The notes below the pieces were generated by a model. The model saw only the letters and a list, made by a program, of their open reading frames with translations, made no database searches and had not been told where the DNA came from. A program made the position numbers and the translations under genes. Positions 5,325 through 9,389 of a stretch of 9,389 nt of DNA are shown in pieces (the stretch's first letter is position 1; the number at the start of each line of letters is the position of its first letter). The stretch is from Faecalibacterium sp. UBA1360 (GTDB lineage: Bacteria; Bacillota; Clostridia; Oscillospirales; Ruminococcaceae). The stretch is from NCBI GenBank assembly GCA_002306375.1, contig DBRU01000114.1:12555-21943 (forward strand), in the 5' to 3' direction.

Positions 5325-6615
5325 ACCCGAACAGCCCGCCGCGCCCGAAGTGCGCATCCGCCGCACGCTGTGGGATTACCCTGTGGCGCTGTGGACGCTG
5401 GCCGTGGCCTGCGCGCTGCTGACCTGGCTCATCGTCACGATGTATTTTGACCAGGAAAGCGAGAGCACGGTCATCGTGCCCAGCATCACCTATACCTACC
5501 AGGCCAGCACCTACACCAGCCTGGGCCTGGATATCGTCGAGACCCCCGATGTCTCCAATGTGACGGTGCGCATCAAGGGCAGCGGCACCATCATCGGCGG
5601 TATCCGCGCCAGCGATATCATGGTCTACCCCAAGTACTCCACGGTCCGTTCGGCCGGGGAGATCACCCTGGAACTGGGTGCCCGTTTCCTGACCACCGAC
5701 TACGACAACCTGGGCATTGAACTCATTGTGGAAAAGCCTTCCACGGTCACCGTTGTCTTTGACGAAGTCAGCGACAAGACCGTGCCCGTCACCGCCGACA
5801 CCTCCGGCATTTCCATCGCCGACGGCTTTATCCTCAACAGCGTCGCCTGCGTCCCGGCCGAGATCACTCTCACCGGCCCCACCTCCGAGCTGGAGCAGAT
5901 CGCCTCCGTCGTGGCGCCGGTCACCGCTTCCGACAGCCTGTCCGACTCCACCACCCGCAGTGTGGTGCTGGAAATGCGGGATGCTTCGGGCAATGTGCTC
6001 ACGCCCCGCTACACCACGATGGAAAGCGACACGGTCGAGGTCACCCTCAATGTGCTGCAAGTGCGGGAACTGCCCCTGAGCGTCAACTTCATCGGCCTGC
6101 CCGCCGGCTTCGACACCGACAGCCTCAGCTACTCGCTGGACCGCGAGACCATGCGGGTGGCGGGTCCCACCAAAGTCATCGACAAACTCACCGAGCTCAG
6201 CGTGGCCAGTCTGGATCTGAGCCAGAGCTTCTCTTTTGACCGCGACTATCAGCTTCAGGTGGAACTGCCCGACGGCATCGTGTCCCAGGATGGCGTCACC
6301 ACCGTCACCCTGACCTTCGACACCAGCGACATGGCGTCCACCACCCTCAACGTCTCCACCATCCGGCTCATCAACGTACCCAGCGACGTGGACGTGGAAC
6401 TGCTGACCAGCCGCATCAGCAGCGTGACGCTGTACGGCCCGGCCGACGAGATCACGGAGCTCTCGGCCGACAACGTCCTGGCCCAGGTGGATTGCCAGAG
6501 CATCTCGGTCACCACCGGCCAGCAGACCCTGCCGGTCAGCATCCAGATCCCCTCGTCCAGCCGCATCTTTGCGGTGGGCAGCTATACCGTGCAGTGCGCC
6601 ATCACGGCCCGCTGA
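5308..6615 (+). CDS. cdaR: CdaR, YbbR-domain regulator of CdaA
   Basis: The 435-residue protein has a short basic cytoplasmic N terminus (1-24), one transmembrane helix (~26-45, ending LTWLIVTM) and a large extracytoplasmic part made of about four YbbR repeats (~50-152, 153-250, 251-338, 345-435). Three repeats share a visible signature: ITLTGPTSELEQI (186-198), MRVAGPTKVIDKL (282-294) and VTLYGPADEITEL (373-385); the first has the related VTVRIKGSGTIIGGI. The exported part is very rich in Ser, Thr, Val and Asp. In Firmicutes CdaR binds CdaA in the membrane and modulates its cyclase activity. The 17-base overlap with cdaA, with the SD inside cdaA, suggests translational coupling. The usual third gene glmM does not follow. 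Confidence 0.93.
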   Translation: MPPKNKPEQPAAPEVRIRRTLWDYPVALWTLAVACALLTWLIVTMYFDQESESTVIVPSITYTYQASTYTSLGLDIVETPDVSNVTVRIKGSGTIIGGIRASDIMVYPKYSTVRSAGEITLELGARFLTTDYDNLGIELIVEKPSTVTVVFDEVSDKTVPVTADTSGISIADGFILNSVACVPAEITLTGPTSELEQIASVVAPVTASDSLSDSTTRSVVLEMRDASGNVLTPRYTTMESDTVEVTLNVLQVRELPLSVNFIGLPAGFDTDSLSYSLDRETMRVAGPTKVIDKLTELSVASLDLSQSFSFDRDYQLQVELPDGIVSQDGVTTVTLTFDTSDMASTTLNVSTIRLINVPSDVDVELLTSRISSVTLYGPADEITELSADNVLAQVDCQSISVTTGQQTLPVSIQIPSSSRIFAVGSYTVQCAITAR

Positions 6616-6641
6616 CCAAACAAAGGAGAACACATCCCACA

Positions 6642-8243
6642 GTGCTTTTGGTTCGCAACATCCGCGTGCCCCTGTCCAGCCCTGACCCCGAGGCCGAGGC
6701 GCTGGCCCGGGCACGCCGGACCCTGGGCCCCGCCGCCGGTGCGGCGCAGGCCGGGGTCGCCAAACTTTCGGTGGATGCGCGCCACGGTTCCCCCGTGCTC
6801 GTGTACACCATCGCCATCACGCTCAAGGACGAGGGTGAGGAATCGGCTTTGGCCGGGGCCTCGCCCTGCGTCTGTTTCACACGCAAGCCGCAATTTCACT
6901 TTGTGTGCGGTCCTGCGCCCCTGGCGCGCCGTCCCGTGGTGGTGGGGCTTGGCCCGGCGGGGCTGTTTGCAGCGCTGCTGCTGGCCCGCCACGGCTACCG
7001 CCCGCTGGTGCTGGAACGGGGCCCCGCGCTGGAACAGCGGGTGGCCGCCGTGCAGGCCTTTGAGGCCGGCGGCCCTCTGGACCCAAACGCCAACATCCAG
7101 TTTGGCGAAGGCGGGGCCGGCACCTTCTCCGACGGCAAGCTCACCACCCGCACCGGCGACGCCTTGTGCGCCTATGTGACCGAGACCTTCCTGCGCCACG
7201 GCGCGCCCGCCGACATTGCCTGGCGGCAAAAGCCCCACGTGGGCACCGACCTGCTGCGTGGCGTCATTGCAGGCATCCGCGCCGAGATCGAATCCCTGGG
7301 CGGCGCCGTGCTGTTCAACACGGCCCTGATCGGTCTGGATGTGCGCGGCGGGGTGCTGTGCGGGGCAAAGACCACCGCCGGCGACTTTGCCTGCGACCGG
7401 CTGATCCTGGCCGTGGGCCACAGCGCCCGGGACACCTTTGCCATGCTGGGCGCGCTGGGCCTGCCCTTGCAGTGCAAACCCTTCTCGGTGGGCTTTCGGG
7501 CCGAACACCTGCAAGCCGACATCGAGCGCAGCCTGTACCACAAGGCCGCCGGCCACCCGGCCCTGCCCCGGGGCGAGTATCAGCTCAGCCGGCAGGTGGG
7601 CGGCGGGCGCTGCGTGTACACCTTCTGTATGTGTCCGGGGGGCAGCGTCTGCGCCGCCGCCAGTGAGGAAGGCGGCGTGGTCACCAACGGCATGAGCCTG
7701 CACGCCCGCGCCGGGCGCAACGCCAACGCAGCCGTGGTGGTCAGCGTGGACGGGCGGGACTTTGACAACGACCCGGCCCGGGCCGTGGCTTTCCAGCGCC
7801 GATTGGAGCAAGCGGCTTTTGCCGCCGGCGGCGGGACCTACGCTGCCCCGGCCGAGACCGTGGGCAGCTTCCTGCAGGGCGCGGGCCGGCTGGACCTGGG
7901 GGCTGTGATGCCCACCTATCCGCGGGGCGTGACGCCCTGCGACCTGGGCTCCCTTTTGCCCGGCGACCTGGCCGCCGCCCTGCGCGCCGGCCTTACGGCC
8001 TTTGGCCGTCAGCTGGCGGCCTACCGCTCGCCCGACGCCGTGCTCACCGGCCTCGAGACCCGCACCTCCAGCCCGCTGCGCCTTGTGCGGGGCGAGGACC
8101 TGCAATGCCTGAGCCTGCCGGGACTGTACCCTTGCGGCGAGGGCGCAGGCTATGCCGGGGGCATCATGACGGCGGCGGTGGACGGCCTGCGCTGTGCCGC
8201 CGCGCTCATGGCCCAAAACGGCCCGCCCCGGGGCGAAAACTGA
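6642..8243 (+). CDS. FAD-dependent oxidoreductase, COG2509-type, function unknown
   Basis: The protein has 533 residues. Residues 1-~90 form the small N-terminal domain characteristic of this uncharacterised dehydrogenase group (RNIRVPL; KLSVDARHGSPVLVYTI). It is followed by a Rossmann FAD-binding motif VVVGLGPAGLFAA (99-111) with the ribose-binding Glu125 in LVLERG. Next comes the family block FGEGGAGTFSDGKLTTR (154-170). Near the C terminus, LYPCGEGAGYAGGIMTAAVDG (~495-515) is the second FAD-contacting segment. No membrane segment or signal peptide is seen, so it is cytosolic. The substrate is unknown; the fold resembles flavoprotein dehydrogenases such as BaiN/HI0933-like proteins. The start GTG 6642 is 13 bases from AAAGGAG (6622-6628), a rather long spacing; the frame extends upstream into cdaR but without an SD. 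It lies 26 bases after cdaR, so it is probably in the same operon. Confidence 0.85.
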   Translation: MLLVRNIRVPLSSPDPEAEALARARRTLGPAAGAAQAGVAKLSVDARHGSPVLVYTIAITLKDEGEESALAGASPCVCFTRKPQFHFVCGPAPLARRPVVVGLGPAGLFAALLLARHGYRPLVLERGPALEQRVAAVQAFEAGGPLDPNANIQFGEGGAGTFSDGKLTTRTGDALCAYVTETFLRHGAPADIAWRQKPHVGTDLLRGVIAGIRAEIESLGGAVLFNTALIGLDVRGGVLCGAKTTAGDFACDRLILAVGHSARDTFAMLGALGLPLQCKPFSVGFRAEHLQADIERSLYHKAAGHPALPRGEYQLSRQVGGGRCVYTFCMCPGGSVCAAASEEGGVVTNGMSLHARAGRNANAAVVVSVDGRDFDNDPARAVAFQRRLEQAAFAAGGGTYAAPAETVGSFLQGAGRLDLGAVMPTYPRGVTPCDLGSLLPGDLAAALRAGLTAFGRQLAAYRSPDAVLTGLETRTSSPLRLVRGEDLQCLSLPGLYPCGEGAGYAGGIMTAAVDGLRCAAALMAQNGPPRGEN

Positions 8244-8271
8244 TCGTTAGTTTGCTGAAAGGACGTTATTC

Positions 8272-9389
8272 ATGCCAGCACGTCACCCCTATCAGGAGGA
8301 CCCGAAGGGCTCCCGTCAAGAATACACCGGCATCCCCGATGTGGACTGCGCGCTCAGCGAGGCTATGCGCGATCTGGCCAGCGCCGGGCGGGAACTGGGC
8401 GCGGGGGTGCTGGGCGGCCTGGCCGACGCCGTAGAGGCGGTGGGCAACGCCCTGCGTCCCCGCAGCCTGGACGACAAGACCCAGCCTTTTGCCGACTGGC
8501 GCCGCCTGTTGGACCGAAAACTGAAAAACGACAACCAGGACGGCTGGCTTGGCATGGCTGTTGGCGGCTGGATCTTTACCGCCGGCTTCGGCGTCGCGGC
8601 GTTGGTGATGGGCATTCTGTCTGCGGCGGGGCCCGCGGCGCTGGGCATTACAGAGACCGAATATGCGGCCCTGCCCGTGCTCACCGCCTGCTTTGTTCCC
8701 ATCGCTTTGGGCTTTTCGGTCATGGGGATCATCGGCGCCAGGCGGTACGGGTTTTACGCCCGCCTGCGGGCGTACCTGCGCGGCGCCCGGGACTGGGTCA
8801 GCCCGGTATCCGAAATGGCCCGCGGCGCGGGGCAGCCTGTTTCCCGGACCGTCCGGGAACTGCAAAGCGCCCTGGCCGCGGGGACGCTGCCCGGTGTGAT
8901 CATCAGCCCCGACGGGCAGACCGTGTACTGGGACGAGGCGCGTTATGTGCCTGCGTCCCCGGACCCGGCGCCCGACGCCGCACCCCGGGCCGAACTGACC
9001 GAAGCCCAGCGCCTGCAGCAGGACGGCGCAGACTTTTTGCGTTACCTGCATACCTGCCGGGGCCGGTTGGACGAAGTAGCCGACGAACAGATCGCAGCCA
9101 TGGAGAAAAACTGCGCCGCCCTGCTGGCCTTTGTCCGCAACCACCCCGAACAGGCCCCCCGGCTGCGCCGTTTCGGCGAGTATTACCTGCCCACCACCCG
9201 CAAACTGCTGGATACGGCCCTGGGCCTGGGTGACACTGACGAGGCCCGGCGCCTGCGGGGGGACATTGCGGGTGTGCTGCATACCTTGAATCTGGCCTAC
9301 CAAAAATTGTATGATGATCTTTTACAGGACGTGCGCCTGGATGTCTCCACCGAGATCGACACCCTGGAGACCATGCTGCGCCGGGACGG
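8272..9389 (+). CDS. XpaC-family (5-bromo-4-chloroindolyl phosphate hydrolysis) membrane protein, 3' end missing
   Basis: The frame is open from ATG 8272 (AAAGGA at 8258-8263, eight-base spacing) to the window end: 372 full codons. Residues 1-~90 are soluble and include an Ala/Gly-rich probable amphipathic helix (~25-62). Two hydrophobic helices lie at ~92-118 and ~131-156, followed by a basic segment (ARRYGFYARLRAYLR). The middle carries a short LPGVIISPDGQTVYWDEARY stretch (207-226) and a Pro/Asp/Ala linker. The C-terminal part (~245-372) matches XpaC/PF10112 as I recognise it: RRFGEYYLPTTRKLLD (299-314), LNLAYQKLYDDLLQD, and DTLETMLRRDG at the cut, which is normally within a few residues of the protein's end. 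In B. subtilis xpaC is next to yceH/telA-like genes; a TelA-type gene may lie just beyond the window (inference). Biochemical function is unproven despite the family name. Confidence 0.75.
   Translation, partial: MPARHPYQEDPKGSRQEYTGIPDVDCALSEAMRDLASAGRELGAGVLGGLADAVEAVGNALRPRSLDDKTQPFADWRRLLDRKLKNDNQDGWLGMAVGGWIFTAGFGVAALVMGILSAAGPAALGITETEYAALPVLTACFVPIALGFSVMGIIGARRYGFYARLRAYLRGARDWVSPVSEMARGAGQPVSRTVRELQSALAAGTLPGVIISPDGQTVYWDEARYVPASPDPAPDAAPRAELTEAQRLQQDGADFLRYLHTCRGRLDEVADEQIAAMEKNCAALLAFVRNHPEQAPRLRRFGEYYLPTTRKLLDTALGLGDTDEARRLRGDIAGVLHTLNLAYQKLYDDLLQDVRLDVSTEIDTLETMLRRD

Noticed and set aside
6109..6322. Two reverse-strand TGTCGAA matches inside cdaR
   Set aside because: They are Phe-Asp codons within coding sequence, isolated and not phased in tandem; expected by chance.
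3702..6714. Long minus-strand open frames opposite ispDF, cdaA and cdaR (554 and 476 codons)
   Set aside because: They lie opposite genes with unmistakable family motifs, have low-complexity Gly/His/Gln/Arg-rich translations, and show no SD or domain. They are GC-bias shadows.
6582..8216. Minus-strand 544-codon frame opposite the flavoprotein gene
   Set aside because: Compositional shadow without recognisable motifs; the + strand frame has clear FAD motifs.

Overview
The window looks like chromosomal DNA from a GC-rich, anaerobic, spore-former-type member of the Clostridia, probably near Faecalibacterium, Subdoligranulum or Gemmiger. That placement is inference. It rests on strong AAGGAGG-type ribosome binding sites, the pair spoIVB-spo0A (restricted to endospore-forming Firmicutes and their relatives), a CdaA-CdaR cyclic-di-AMP pair, and very GC-rich codon third positions. 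All recognisable genes are on the + strand. The long minus-strand open frames are GC-driven shadows.

Layout. Bases 1-636 are the 3' end of a GH13 alpha-amylase-type gene, closed by a strong hairpin terminator (660-690). A short intergenic stretch with a sporulation-sigma-like promoter leads into spoIVB (767-1999), the PDZ/serine peptidase that signals between forespore and mother cell. A 247-base gap carries two Spo0A-box sequences ten bases apart and a sigma-A-type extended -10 promoter. Next come spo0A (2247-3005), the master sporulation regulator, and a textbook rho-independent terminator (3057-3085). A new promoter (TATAAT at 3141-3146) and a leader hairpin precede a fused ispDF gene (3207-4331) of the MEP isoprenoid pathway. 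This is followed by cdaA (4428-5324, diadenylate cyclase) and cdaR (5308-6615, YbbR-domain regulator of CdaA), which overlap by 17 bases. Then come a COG2509-type FAD-dependent oxidoreductase (6642-8243) and an XpaC-family membrane protein (from 8272) that is cut by the window end only a few residues short of where the family usually stops.

How they fit. spoIVB and spo0A are an ancient sporulation pair but appear here as separate transcription units, with promoter elements matching their expected control (late sporulation sigma for spoIVB; Spo0A autoregulation plus a housekeeping promoter for spo0A). ispDF through the XpaC gene run in the same direction with small gaps and no convincing internal terminator, so they may form one operon joining isoprenoid precursor synthesis (feeding undecaprenyl phosphate), c-di-AMP signalling and envelope-related functions. 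There is no gene-free stretch over 300 bases, and I see no tRNA, rRNA, CRISPR array, insertion sequence or phage gene.

I found no evidence of a wholly new system. The most interesting signals are a Spo0A receiver domain lacking one of its two conserved N-terminal acidic residues, tandem 0A boxes upstream of spo0A, the ispDF fusion with a retained internal start signal, and a c-di-AMP operon without glmM.
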